A DNA stretch of 64,000 nt, from the NCBI RefSeq assembly GCF_009363435.1, contig NZ_CP045354.1, forward strand, positions 1,578,501-1,642,500, given 5' to 3'. Both the position numbers and the translations under genes were made by a program. Under the pieces are notes generated by a model, which saw nothing but the letters and a program-made list of their open reading frames with translations, searched no databases and was not told the DNA's origin. Shown here piece after piece: positions 17,297 through 26,273 of this stretch (the first letter of the stretch is position 1; every line of letters begins with the position of its first letter). This DNA comes from Labrenzia sp. THAF82. Lineage in GTDB: Bacteria > Pseudomonadota > Alphaproteobacteria > Rhizobiales > Stappiaceae.

Positions 17297-18325
17297 ATGG
17301 TCAAGCCGACAGTGCATGATATCGCGCGCGAAGCCGGCGTCAGTCTGTCGACGGTCGACAGGGTTCTCAATGGCCGTGCTGATGTGCGACCAAAAAATGC
17401 CGAGCGGGTCAAGGCTGCCGTCAGAAAGCTTGGATATGTGCGCGACACCAACGCTGCCAATCTTGCCAAGCAAAGGCGATACAAATTTGCTTTCGTACTG
17501 CCCGAGGGCCCTAATCACCTGGTTGAAACCATTGTTGCCGCCATTCACGAAGCGACCTGGGCTCAGGTCGCTGACCGAACCGAGTTCCGCATCCTGTCGG
17601 TCAATGCCGCTGATCCGCATGCCGTCGTCGACAACCTGAATGCACTCGATCTGTCATCACTCGACGGCGTTGCGATCATGGTTCCGGAAACGCCGCAGGT
17701 TCGCGACGCCATTGCGCACATCAAAAGTGCCGGCATTTATGTGGTTGCGCTGGTCTCCGATTTGCCGAATTCCGGATGCGACTATTTTGCAGGAATCGAC
17801 AACTTTTCTGCCGGTAAGACAGCCGGAGCACTCCTTGGCAAGTTTCTGCGAAACGAAACAGGAAGTATCCTCGTCGTCACCAATTCAATGGTCGCTCGTG
17901 ACAGCATCGAGCGTCGCTTCGGGCTTGATGAAGTGCTTTCTCGTGAATTTCCTTTGCTCAAGACGCTGCCGACAATCGAGTTTCATGACGACGCAGAACG
18001 TATCCGCGAGACTTTGGGCCATGCTGTGGGTGCCAATCCCGACCTTAAGGCGGTTTATTCGATGGGGTCTGGCAACACGGTCATGCTGGATGCGCTGAGG
18101 GCTCAATCCGGGGTGGAGGACCTGATCGTCATTGCGCATGACCTGACCGCGGTGACGCGTCAGGCGCTTCTTGATGGGGAACTTGACGCGATCATTGCCC
18201 AGAATGTCGGTCATCTCGTCCGCAGCGCAATCCGTGTCTTGCGGGCCAAGTGCGACCGTGCCGATATCTATGAGGCACAGGAAAAAATCCGTATTGAGAT
18301 CATCATGCGTGAGAATCTCTATTGA
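17297..18325 (+). CDS. LacI-family regulator of the DhaK-linked ABC operon
   Basis: 342 residues. The helix-turn-helix at the N terminus reads TVHDIAREAGVSLSTVDRVLNGRADVRPKNAERV. The use of DRVLNGR rather than SRVLNG resembles sugar/polyol regulators of rhizobia. The effector domain starts YKFAFVLPEGPNHLVETIV and contains DYFAGIDNFSAGKTAG. ATG 17297 is preceded by GGAGGGG. A GTG three bases upstream is in frame. It is transcribed with, but 228 bases ahead of, the transporter genes, and shares candidate operators with them. Confidence 0.88.
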   Translation: MVKPTVHDIAREAGVSLSTVDRVLNGRADVRPKNAERVKAAVRKLGYVRDTNAANLAKQRRYKFAFVLPEGPNHLVETIVAAIHEATWAQVADRTEFRILSVNAADPHAVVDNLNALDLSSLDGVAIMVPETPQVRDAIAHIKSAGIYVVALVSDLPNSGCDYFAGIDNFSAGKTAGALLGKFLRNETGSILVVTNSMVARDSIERRFGLDEVLSREFPLLKTLPTIEFHDDAERIRETLGHAVGANPDLKAVYSMGSGNTVMLDALRAQSGVEDLIVIAHDLTAVTRQALLDGELDAIIAQNVGHLVRSAIRVLRAKCDRADIYEAQEKIRIEIIMRENLY

Positions 18326-18432
18326 TTTTTGAAGTTTGATCTGACGACGAAGACTTCTTTTTAGTTGATATTTTTCAATAATTTACTCCGTAATCGAGTA
18401 CGGTTCTTCATTGCTTTTACGTCAAAAAGAAA

Positions 18433-18475
18433 GACGTATGTCAGTTTTTATGTTGACCAGACATACGTATGTCAA
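18433..18475. promoter_or_regulatory. Double candidate operator before the binding-protein gene
   Basis: GACGTATGTC at 18433-18442 and the perfect 14-base palindrome GACATACGTATGTC at 18460-18473 lie 27 bases apart, about 80-120 bases before the start of the binding-protein gene. Both match the site at 17248-17259. Two sites with this spacing would place the repressor over the promoter. Confidence 0.6.
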
Positions 18476-18553
18476 TTACCGTCAGCGCGCACTTGGAGGA
18501 GTGCGTTGCCCCGGCAGGTGCCGGCGCACCACCAATTCGGGAGGATTACATCC

Positions 18554-19873
18554 ATGAAAACTGCGAAGTTATTCGCGGCGACCGCATTTGCCGCCATGAG
18601 CGGGCTTTCTGTCTCCAACGCGCAGGCCGCTGACTTGACGCTTTGCTGGGCAGCCTGGGATCCGGCGAACGCTCTTGTAGAGCTGTCGAAGGAATTCGAA
18701 GCGGAGTCCGGCCACACAATGAAGTTTGAGTTCGTGCCCTGGCCGAACTTTGCCGACCGGATGCTCAATGAACTGAATTCAGGCGGCAAGCTTTGCGACC
18801 TGTTGATCGGCGACAGCCAGTGGATCGGCGGCGGTGCTGAAAACGGTCATTATGTCAAGCTGAACGAGTTCTTCGACAAGGAAGGCATCAGCATGGACGA
18901 TTTCGCTCCGGCGACCGTTTATGCCTATTCCACCTGGCCGAAAGGCACGCCGAATTATTATGCGCTTCCGGCAATGGGCGACGCCAACGGCTGGTTCTAT
19001 CGCAAGGATTGGTTTGCTCTTCCTGAAATTCAGGAAGCTTTCAAGTCAGAGCATGGTCGCGATCTGGCGCCCCCGAAGACACAGGCGGAACTTCTTGAGA
19101 TTGCCCAGTTCTTCCAAGGTCGGGAGATTGACGGTCAGACGCGCTACGGCGCTGCGATCTTCACCGAGCGCGGATCGGAAGGCATCACCATGGGCGCAAC
19201 AAGCGCCATGTACCCGTTCGGCTTCAAGTATGAAATGACGCCCGGCAAGTATGACATGGAAGGCGCGGTCAATTCGCCTGAAGCTGTTGCCGGTCTTGAG
19301 TTCTACAAAGAACTCTACAAAACCGGAACACCTCCGGGCTACACCGACAGCTACATGGAACAGTCGCTTGATGCCTTCAAATCAGGTCAGGTGGCAATCG
19401 CCATGAACTGGTTTGCATTCTTCCCCGGTCTTTATGCAGATCCGGACATCGGTGGCGACAAGATCGGTTTCTTTGTGAACCCGGGACAGAACAAGGAAGC
19501 CTCAACGCTTGGCGGACAGGGCATCTCCGTTGTGGCCTATTCAGAGAACCAGGATGCGGCACTTGAATACATCAAGTGGTTTGCTCAGCCTTCCGTTCAA
19601 AAGAAATGGTGGGATCTCGGCGGCTATTCCTGTCACGTGAGCGTTCTCAACGACCCGGGTTTTGCCGACAGTGCCCCATTTGCGTCCGACTTCCTTCTCG
19701 CCATGGATGGTGTCATGGATTTCTGGCAGGAGCCGGCCTATGCCGAGTTGTTGCTGGCCATGCAGAAGCGTCTTCATGACTACGTCGTTGCCGACCAGGG
19801 AACGGCCAAGGAAGCTCTCGACAAACTGATCGGGGACTGGACCGAAACCTTCGAAGACGAGGGTAAGCTCTAA
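18554..19873 (+). CDS. Carbohydrate ABC transporter binding protein (DhaK-linked system)
   Basis: Family 1 extracellular solute-binding protein, 439 residues. ATG 18554 is chosen because it begins a clear Sec signal peptide (MKTAKLFAATAFAAMSGLSVSNAQAA) and is preceded by GGGAGG. The frame is open further upstream, but that would destroy the signal peptide. The mature protein begins DLTLCWAAWDPANALVELSKEFEAESG and contains LLIGDSQWIGGG and DANGWFYRKDWFALPE. Close relatives transport sugars or polyols; the exact substrate cannot be read. The operon ends with a ketose kinase, hinting at a small ketose, tetritol or triose-type ligand. Confidence 0.88.
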   Translation: MKTAKLFAATAFAAMSGLSVSNAQAADLTLCWAAWDPANALVELSKEFEAESGHTMKFEFVPWPNFADRMLNELNSGGKLCDLLIGDSQWIGGGAENGHYVKLNEFFDKEGISMDDFAPATVYAYSTWPKGTPNYYALPAMGDANGWFYRKDWFALPEIQEAFKSEHGRDLAPPKTQAELLEIAQFFQGREIDGQTRYGAAIFTERGSEGITMGATSAMYPFGFKYEMTPGKYDMEGAVNSPEAVAGLEFYKELYKTGTPPGYTDSYMEQSLDAFKSGQVAIAMNWFAFFPGLYADPDIGGDKIGFFVNPGQNKEASTLGGQGISVVAYSENQDAALEYIKWFAQPSVQKKWWDLGGYSCHVSVLNDPGFADSAPFASDFLLAMDGVMDFWQEPAYAELLLAMQKRLHDYVVADQGTAKEALDKLIGDWTETFEDEGKL

Positions 19874-19886
19874 GCGAGCGTGAACT

Positions 19887-19917
19887 GCAGGCAGCCGCAT
19901 CCAAGGTGGCTGCCTGC
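19887..19917 (+). other. Intercistronic hairpin after binding-protein gene
   Basis: Perfect 10-bp stem (GCAGGCAGCC, 19887-19896, with GGCTGCCTGC, 19908-19917) and an 11-base loop. There is no T-run after it, so it is better read as an mRNA-stabilising or partial-termination element between the binding-protein and permease genes than as a full terminator. Confidence 0.65.
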
Positions 19918-20041
19918 CACTGAAAGTCTGGCCCGAGTGGGCTGACCGATTGCGCCCGGCCCCAAGCGAAATTTCGGTGCGACCAACGCATCCTGCACGG
20001 GTCAGCCTCTTTCATTCCATGGACCTTAAGAAGGGCGGCTT

Positions 20042-20989
20042 ATGTCCGACACTCCCATCGACCGCATAGCTAAGGCGACGCCTCCAGGCGTCGCCGGTAA
20101 AATCAAAGGGCTTTCCGATCGCGCGATAGCGTGGCTGTTTGTTGCCCCGACGATCTTCCTGCTGCTTGCGGTGAATATTTTCCCGTTGATCTGGACGATC
20201 AACCTGAGTTTCACGAATTTTCGCGCCAACAGGCCGAACAGGGAAGTCGACTATATCGGGCTTCGAAACTACGAGCGCATTCTGACCGATGGCGACATCT
20301 GGCTGACAATGCAGGCAACGGCTCACTTCCTGTTCTGGACGATTTTTCTGCAGGTCCTGATCGGTTTCACACTTGCCTGGCTGATCAATCGCAAGTTCAA
20401 GGGCAACGATCTCTGGACGACACTGATCGTCCTGCCGATGATGCTGTCTCCTGCTGTGGTGGGCAACTTCTGGACGTTTCTCTACCAGCCGCAGATCGGC
20501 CTCTTCAACTACGGGATCTCCTTTCTCACGGGTGTCGATCCCTCCTCTTTCCAGATGATCGGCGATGTCGCTCTCGCGCCCTGGGCAATTGTAATTGTCG
20601 ACACCTGGATGTGGACACCCTTTGTCATGCTCATTTGTCTGGCAGGGCTTCGATCGATACCTGACTACATTTATGAGGCAGCGGAAATCGACCGTGCCAG
20701 CCGATGGCGCCAGTTCTGGACCATCACCGTTCCCATGGTGCTGCCATTCCTGATGCTGGCCGTGCTCTTCCGCGGTATCGAGAATTTCAAGATGTTCGAT
20801 CTGGTCGTCCAGCTGACCGGCGGTGGACCTGGTTCTGTCACCGAACTCACCTCCATCAACCTGAAGCGTGAAGCCTTCGAGAAATGGCGAACCGGATATG
20901 CGTCCGCCTACGCGATCATTTTGTTCGTGACTGTGTTCGGTCTGGCTTCGATCTACGTGAAGGCGCTTAACAAGGTGAAAGAAAGATGA
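20042..20989 (+). CDS. Sugar ABC transporter permease 1 (DhaK-linked)
   Basis: MalF-type inner-membrane permease, 315 residues, about six membrane segments, starting with a cytoplasmic N terminus of about 35 residues. EAA loop: EAAEIDRASRWRQFWTITVPMVLPFL. The segment FKMFDLVVQLTGGGPGSVTELTSINL is typical of sugar permeases. Its last four bases overlap the next permease gene. Confidence 0.9.
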   Translation: MSDTPIDRIAKATPPGVAGKIKGLSDRAIAWLFVAPTIFLLLAVNIFPLIWTINLSFTNFRANRPNREVDYIGLRNYERILTDGDIWLTMQATAHFLFWTIFLQVLIGFTLAWLINRKFKGNDLWTTLIVLPMMLSPAVVGNFWTFLYQPQIGLFNYGISFLTGVDPSSFQMIGDVALAPWAIVIVDTWMWTPFVMLICLAGLRSIPDYIYEAAEIDRASRWRQFWTITVPMVLPFLMLAVLFRGIENFKMFDLVVQLTGGGPGSVTELTSINLKREAFEKWRTGYASAYAIILFVTVFGLASIYVKALNKVKER

Positions 20990-21927
20990 GCAGCTATTCC
21001 ATCACAGAACCGTCTGCACGACAGAAGTGGGTGGCTGGCTCTCTGGTCATTGCCTACGCGGTGATCACGCTCCTACCGCTGGTCTGGATCCTGACCACCG
21101 GCTTCAAGTCGCCGAACGATGCCATCGCCTACCCACCGAAAGTGGTCTTCGAGCCATCCCTGGAAGGGTATGTGAACCTCTTCACAACGCGAACGCGCGT
21201 CACACCCGAACAGCTGGAAGCGCTTCCACCGCCTGCGACCTGGTATGAGGAAATTGTGCGGGACCGCGACATGGTAATTGCCGGTCCGTCCCGCTACGGC
21301 GAACGCTTCCTCAATTCCGTCATTATCGGCTTCGGATCCACCTTCCTCTCGGTTTTCCTGGGAACGCTTGCCGCCTATGCCTTCTCGCGTTTCAAGGTGC
21401 CACTGAAGGATGATCTCCTGTTCTTCATCCTGTCGACCCGAATGATGCCTCCGATTGCGGTCGCCATTCCGATCTTCCTGATGTTCCGCACTCTGGGGCT
21501 CTCCGACACCCATCTGGGTATGATCCTTCTCTATACGGCCGTGAACATTTCGCTGGCTGTCTGGCTGCTCAAGGGCTTCATCGATGAGATCCCGAGAGAA
21601 TACGAGGAGGCTGCACTGATCGACGGCTACACGCGGTTCCAGGCATTTTACAAGGTGGTATTGCCTCAGGCGGCAACCGGGATCGCTTCGACAGCCATCT
21701 TCTGTCTGATCTTTTCCTGGAATGAATATGCCTTTGCGGTGCTGCTGACATCGGGCACGGCCCAGACGGCGCCCCCATTCATCCCGACCATTATCGGTGT
21801 CGGTGGCCAGGACTGGCCGGCGGTTGCAGCAGGGGCAACGTTGTTCCTGGTTCCGGTCATGGTTTTCACGGTTCTTCTCCGCAAGCACCTTCTGCGCGGC
21901 ATAACCTTCGGAGCGGTACGCAAATGA
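20986..21927 (+). CDS. Sugar ABC transporter permease 2 (DhaK-linked)
   Basis: MalG-type permease, 313 residues, six predicted membrane segments. EAA loop: EAALIDGYTRFQAFYKVVLPQAATGI. A longer periplasmic insertion (about residues 55-100, with TRVTPEQLEALPPPATWYEEIV) follows the first helix, as in polyol/glycerol-type systems. Ends GITFGAVRK. It overlaps both neighbours by four bases. Confidence 0.9.
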   Translation: MSSYSITEPSARQKWVAGSLVIAYAVITLLPLVWILTTGFKSPNDAIAYPPKVVFEPSLEGYVNLFTTRTRVTPEQLEALPPPATWYEEIVRDRDMVIAGPSRYGERFLNSVIIGFGSTFLSVFLGTLAAYAFSRFKVPLKDDLLFFILSTRMMPPIAVAIPIFLMFRTLGLSDTHLGMILLYTAVNISLAVWLLKGFIDEIPREYEEAALIDGYTRFQAFYKVVLPQAATGIASTAIFCLIFSWNEYAFAVLLTSGTAQTAPPFIPTIIGVGGQDWPAVAAGATLFLVPVMVFTVLLRKHLLRGITFGAVRK

Positions 21928-22112
21928 GTGAGTTTGTCAGCGGATTGGCCCGCTTTCGCCGCGGGTCCTGGGAAATGCTCGCATCCATTCTGATCGCCGT
22001 CGGTGTGATCATGCTGATGCAACCGCTTTTCCTCTGGGCCTACACCTATTCCTTCATAGTCACGCTGACCGGAACGGTGATGTTCATCGTTGTCAGCCAT
22101 TTTCCGGAGTAA
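21924..22112 (+). CDS. Small two-helix membrane protein in ABC operon
   Basis: 62 residues: a basic N terminus (ARFRRGSWEM) and two hydrophobic helices (about 17-38 and 42-59). The start overlaps the permease stop by four bases and the ATPase gene begins six bases after its stop, so it is firmly part of the operon. I cannot assign it to a named family. Small membrane proteins occur at the same position in glycerol-type importers with two ATPases, where a DUF2160 protein is found, but this one is shorter. It may be an accessory subunit of the permease complex. Confidence 0.75.
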   Translation: MSEFVSGLARFRRGSWEMLASILIAVGVIMLMQPLFLWAYTYSFIVTLTGTVMFIVVSHFPE

Positions 22113-22117
22113 CCGTC

Positions 22118-23215
22118 ATGGCTGAAATCGTGATCAGGAACCTCAGAAAGGAATTCGGTGACTTCACGGCCGTGCAGTCCTCTTCCTTCAAGATCGAGGA
22201 CGGCGAGTTCTTCATGCTGCTTGGCCCATCCGGCTGTGGCAAGACAACGACGCTTCGTATGATCGCCGGACTGGAACTGCCGACCTCGGGCGAAATCTAT
22301 ATTGATGGCGAGGAGGTTGGTCAGAAACCGGCGAGCAAACGCGACATCGCCTTTGTTTTCCAGATGTTTGCGCTTTATCCGCACATGAACGTGCGCAAGA
22401 ACATCAGCTACCCGTTGATCAGTCAGGGCATGCCCAAGAGCCAGGTCAAAGAAAAGGTCGGTGAAGTTTCGAGGATCCTCGGCATTGAGGACATCCTCGA
22501 TCGTCCGGTCGGCGGACTGTCAGGTGGCGATCGCCAGCGTGTCGCATTGGGCCGGGCAATCGTCCGCGATCCCAAGGCGTTCATGATGGATGAGCCGCTC
22601 GGGGCCCTTGATGCGGAGTTTCGCGAGCGGATGGCTGAAGAGCTGCGCGCACTCCATGACAGGATGAACGCAACCACTGTCTATGTGACACACGATCAGC
22701 TGGAAGCCATGCAGATGGGCGACAAGATTGTCGTCATGAACCATGGTGTGATCGAACAATTCGGTACGCCGCAGGACATCTACGACAAGCCTGCCACCAT
22801 GTTCGTTGCAGATTTCATAGGCTCGCCCTCAATGAACTTTCTGCGCTTCCATGGTGAGGTACACGCCGGTTCTTCATCGGTGCAAATGCACCACGAGGAT
22901 CTTGCTGTTCCAATGCTTCAGGAGCCATTTGAAGGCGACATGGTCTTCGGCAGCAGGCCGGAGCACATATCCCTTTCGGACAATGCCGGGTTCCGCAGCG
23001 AGGTTCTTGCGGCCGAATATCTCGGCACCACGCAAATCGTAACGCTGAAATCAACGAGTGGAGAGCTGAAAGCCCGAATACCCTCCGACAACAAAGTGCG
23101 TGCAGGCGAACATGTCGGGCTGGAATTCAACGGGTCTACGGTAACCCTGTTCGACAACCAGTCGGGTCGCGCATTGAGGTCCTCTCTGAATGAAGGAGTG
23201 CTGGCCCATGGCTGA
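22118..23215 (+). CDS. Sugar ABC transporter ATP-binding protein A
   Basis: 365-residue ATPase with MalK-type C-terminal domain. Motifs: Walker A GPSGCGKTT, signature LSGGDRQRVALGRAI (Asp in place of the more common Gln), Walker B FMMDEPLGALD, switch His in THDQLEAMQMG. The C-terminal part GSPSMNFLRFHGEV and MVFGSRPEHISL is the regulatory domain. Together with the following gene it forms a pair of different ATPases, which suggests a heterodimeric ATPase as in glycerol-type importers (GlpS/GlpT). Confidence 0.9.
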   Translation: MAEIVIRNLRKEFGDFTAVQSSSFKIEDGEFFMLLGPSGCGKTTTLRMIAGLELPTSGEIYIDGEEVGQKPASKRDIAFVFQMFALYPHMNVRKNISYPLISQGMPKSQVKEKVGEVSRILGIEDILDRPVGGLSGGDRQRVALGRAIVRDPKAFMMDEPLGALDAEFRERMAEELRALHDRMNATTVYVTHDQLEAMQMGDKIVVMNHGVIEQFGTPQDIYDKPATMFVADFIGSPSMNFLRFHGEVHAGSSSVQMHHEDLAVPMLQEPFEGDMVFGSRPEHISLSDNAGFRSEVLAAEYLGTTQIVTLKSTSGELKARIPSDNKVRAGEHVGLEFNGSTVTLFDNQSGRALRSSLNEGVLAHG

Positions 23216-24203
23216 GGTCAAACTTGCCAATCTGTCAAAGGCATTCGGTGACACGCAGGCCGTTGACGATGTCACGATGACCATTGCAAACGGTGCCTTT
23301 GTGACCTTGCTTGGACCGACTGGGGCCGGCAAAACCACGATCCTGCGTCTGATTGCAGGTCTTGAGCAGCCCGATCAGGGCGATGTCATGATCGGTGGTC
23401 GTTCCGTGGCCAACGACACGCCGGCACAGCGCAATGTCGCCATGGTTTTTCAGCAGTATTCGCTGTATCCGCATCTCAGCGTTCGCGACAACCTGGCCTT
23501 TCCGCTGCGTTCGCCGTTGTTGAAGACGCCCAAACAGGAAATCGACAGAAAAGTTGCGGAAGTGGCCGATGTCCTGAAGATTTCCCACAAACTGAACAAC
23601 AAGGCGACCAATCTGTCCGGTGGTGAAATGCAGCGTGTCTCGATCGGGCGCGCCCTTGTGCGCTCGCCGTCCATCTACCTCATGGATGAACCGCTGAGTT
23701 CGCTCGATGCCAAGCTGCGGTCCGACCTCAGGATTGAGCTGAAGCGCATTCAGGAAAGTCTGGGGGCGACGATGCTCTACGTAACGCACGACCAGATCGA
23801 GGCAATGACCATGGCAACCCATGTCGGAGTGCTTGACGAAGGACGTCTCGTCCAATTCGGAACGCCGCGAGAGATCTATGAAGATCCGGTCAATCTTTAT
23901 GTCGCCGGACGGTTGGGACAACCGCGGATAAATGTGTTGCCTGCCGACATGTTCGCCGGGGCGCCGTCCGGTGCCAAAACAATCGGGCTTCGACCTGAGC
24001 ACATTGCTCAAGGTGAGGGAAAGCCATCGCAGATCAGGCGCGTTGAGCATCTTGGAGACCAGACTCGCCTGCATTTGTCGCTAGATGGGCATGAGATCGT
24101 CACCTTGTCGGAAAGTCGCACAACATATGAACCTGGCGACACGCTTGCCATTCAGCCACGCAATCCACTGTTTTTTGACGCCAGCGGCGCCAGAATTGCC
24201 TGA
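23208..24203 (+). CDS. Sugar ABC transporter ATP-binding protein B
   Basis: 331 residues from ATG 23208, which overlaps the preceding gene by eight bases. An ATG at 23190 is also in frame but would lengthen the N terminus beyond the family norm. Motifs: Walker A GPTGAGKTT, signature LSGGEMQRVSIGRAL, Walker B YLMDEPLSSLD, switch His in THDQIEAMTMA. The C terminus has TIGLRPEHIAQ and a short OB-type region. It is paired with ATPase A. Confidence 0.9.
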   Translation: MAEVKLANLSKAFGDTQAVDDVTMTIANGAFVTLLGPTGAGKTTILRLIAGLEQPDQGDVMIGGRSVANDTPAQRNVAMVFQQYSLYPHLSVRDNLAFPLRSPLLKTPKQEIDRKVAEVADVLKISHKLNNKATNLSGGEMQRVSIGRALVRSPSIYLMDEPLSSLDAKLRSDLRIELKRIQESLGATMLYVTHDQIEAMTMATHVGVLDEGRLVQFGTPREIYEDPVNLYVAGRLGQPRINVLPADMFAGAPSGAKTIGLRPEHIAQGEGKPSQIRRVEHLGDQTRLHLSLDGHEIVTLSESRTTYEPGDTLAIQPRNPLFFDASGARIA

Positions 24204-24214
24204 GGAGACGGGAC

Positions 24215-25861
24215 ATGAAGCAGTTTATCAACACCAAGGAAACGCTCGTCACTGAAGCGATTGACGGGACGCTCAGAACCGCAGGCGGACGGCTGGCCCG
24301 ACTGGATGGCTATCCTCATATCAAGGTTGTCGTACGCACGGACTGGGACAAGTCGAAAGTGGCGCTGGTCTCAGGCGGGGGATCCGGTCACGAACCGAGC
24401 CATGCCGGGTTTGTCGGTCAGGGCATGTTGACTGCAGCTGTCTGCGGCGAGGTCTTCGCGTCTCCTTCGGTCGACGCGGTGCTGGCAGGAATTCTGGCCG
24501 TCACGGGCAAAGCCGGTTGCTTGCTCATCGTGAAAAACTATACGGGAGATCGCCTCAACTTCGGTCTGGCCGTCGAACGCGCCCGTGCCTTCGGTCTGAA
24601 GGTCAATATGGTCATTGTCGATGATGACGTTGCCTTGCCGGACTTGCCTCAGGCAAGGGGCGTTGCCGGTACGCTGTTCGTGCACAAGATTGCCGGGGCC
24701 CTGGCCGATCAGGGTGCCGACCTCGATACAATCACTGCTGCAGCGGAGCAGGCGATCAAGGGGGCGATTTCCATCGGAATGTCACTGGACACCTGCACAA
24801 TTCCTGGCTCGCCGAAGGAAGACAGGATTGCCGTTGGCAAAGCCGAACTCGGACTGGGCATCCACGGAGAAGCCGGCATCGAACAGGTTGAGTATTCCAA
24901 CGCCAAGGCAGCGATGGCCATGGTGGTCGAACGCCTGGCTCCAAACCTGGCTCCCGGGCCACATGTTGCGATCCTGAACAACCTCGGCAGCACGACGCCT
25001 CTCGAAATGTCGGTTCTTCTTGAGGAGATGACAGCCTCTCGGATCGGCAGCCAAATCCGCTGGGTCATTGGCCCGGCGGCGATGATGACGTCTCTCGATA
25101 TGCATGGATTTTCCGTCTCGATGTTGCCGGTGGGCAAGGCCGAAGAGGCGTTGTTGCAGGCTCCCGTAGCCCCATGGGCATGGCCGGGATGTCTGGCGCT
25201 CGGCCCTGTTTCCGTGCGACCGCTGCCGGACGGGTTGTCCCCGATCCTGCCGTTGCCGTCGAAAAACCCGGAAACCCGCGCGTTCATCGAGCGGTGCTGC
25301 AATATCCTGATTGACGCCGAAGCTGACCTGAATGCACTCGATGCAAAGTCGGGTGACGGCGACACCGGAAGCACACTGGCAACGGCCGCTCGCGCGCTGA
25401 TCCAGGCCCTTGACCGGCTCCCGCTGGCTGACCTGACCCAGCTTTACCGTGCCGTGGGACTGGAGCTTAGCCAGACCATGGGTGGGTCGTCCGGGGTGTT
25501 GCTCGCGATTTTCTTTGCGGCCGCTGGCGATGCCTCTTCCAGCGGGCATGGTGCAATCGGCGCTTTGAAGGCGGGGCTCGACCGTATCATGCAAGTTGGC
25601 GGAGCTGAGCCGGGTGACCGCACAATGATCGACGCTTTGATGCCGGCCCTGAATGCCCTTGAGAACGGCATCGGGGCTGCCGCCGCGGAGGCACGTCAGG
25701 GCGCTGACGCGACAGCTCGAATTACCCGAGCACGGGCAGGGCGGGCGTCTTATGTGTCTGAGGCGAACCTCTCAGGTCACAATGACCCCGGCGCTGAAGC
25801 CGTTGCGCGCCTGCTTGAGCAGTTGGCTGAAGCACCGGCTTTGACTTCCCAGTCGGCTTGA
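24215..25861 (+). CDS. DhaK-DhaL fusion ketose kinase (dihydroxyacetone kinase family)
   Basis: 548-residue single-chain ATP-dependent kinase. The DhaK part (about 1-330) has GGGSGHEPSHAGFVGQGMLTAAVCG and the substrate-anchoring His in GIHGEAGIEQ. The DhaL part (about 350-548) has the Mg-ATP Asp cluster SGDGDTGSTLA, the GGSSGVLLAIFF loop, GDRTMIDALMPAL and the ending GRASYVSEANLSGHNDPGAEAVA. Family members phosphorylate dihydroxyacetone, D-glyceraldehyde or tetruloses such as erythrulose. As last gene of an importer operon it presumably phosphorylates the imported compound or its oxidation product. No dehydrogenase is encoded in this operon, which favours direct uptake of a ketose or a dehydrogenase elsewhere. 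Confidence 0.88.
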   Translation: MKQFINTKETLVTEAIDGTLRTAGGRLARLDGYPHIKVVVRTDWDKSKVALVSGGGSGHEPSHAGFVGQGMLTAAVCGEVFASPSVDAVLAGILAVTGKAGCLLIVKNYTGDRLNFGLAVERARAFGLKVNMVIVDDDVALPDLPQARGVAGTLFVHKIAGALADQGADLDTITAAAEQAIKGAISIGMSLDTCTIPGSPKEDRIAVGKAELGLGIHGEAGIEQVEYSNAKAAMAMVVERLAPNLAPGPHVAILNNLGSTTPLEMSVLLEEMTASRIGSQIRWVIGPAAMMTSLDMHGFSVSMLPVGKAEEALLQAPVAPWAWPGCLALGPVSVRPLPDGLSPILPLPSKNPETRAFIERCCNILIDAEADLNALDAKSGDGDTGSTLATAARALIQALDRLPLADLTQLYRAVGLELSQTMGGSSGVLLAIFFAAAGDASSSGHGAIGALKAGLDRIMQVGGAEPGDRTMIDALMPALNALENGIGAAAAEARQGADATARITRARAGRASYVSEANLSGHNDPGAEAVARLLEQLAEAPALTSQSA

Positions 25862-25873
25862 TGTCCGACCCCT

Positions 25874-25913
25874 TCCGGCCGGTGCTGGCAACGGTTTCCG
25901 GCCGGACTTTTTT
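25874..25913 (+). terminator. Rho-independent terminator after ketose kinase gene
   Basis: Stem of ccggccgg (25875-25882) with ccggccgg (25898-25905), extended by one T-A pair, loop of 15 bases, followed by AC and a run of six T. Confidence 0.8.
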
Positions 25914-26273
25914 GTCTTCCTGTTCCAGGGCCTAAGCGATCGCCAACCTTTTTTGCGTGTCCGCCTCGGCAGATCTGTGTCGACCCGAGCAATTCAGTCC
26001 GTTGTCGGCTTAAGCCAATCTAGGTCTTGCCATCGCACTCAATTCATCACAAACTTCGGCAAATTTATCAGGCAGCTGTGATGTTTCATGAGGCATATCG
26101 ATAAAATCCATGATCCTGCAAAGCGTCCGCATTTCCAGACCTGTGCCTGGGCGTGGGGCATTTGGCGTTTTGGGCTTGATAAAAGTTATAACGTATAACT
26201 ATTATAGTTCATCACTTGATCGGGTAGGAGGAATCCGGTCTTGTTTTGAAGTTGATCGAACAGGGAGGACATA
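25914..26273. other. 360-base non-coding stretch before TRAP operon
   Basis: No convincing coding frame. The last 110 bases are AT-rich and contain a palindromic site (26184-26211), presumably the promoter/operator of the TRAP operon, then a GGGAGG ribosome-binding site before the ATG at 26274. Nothing recognisable is seen in the first 250 bases. Confidence 0.6.
26184..26211. promoter_or_regulatory. Candidate MarR operator before first TRAP operon
   Basis: Two overlapping palindromes: AGTTATA-ACG-TATAACT (26184-26200) and AACTAT-T-ATAGTT (26197-26209). The 18-mer TATAACTATTATAGTTCA (26194-26211) recurs with two differences at 29328-29345 before the hydroxycinnamate operon, which encodes a MarR regulator. 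Confidence 0.6.
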
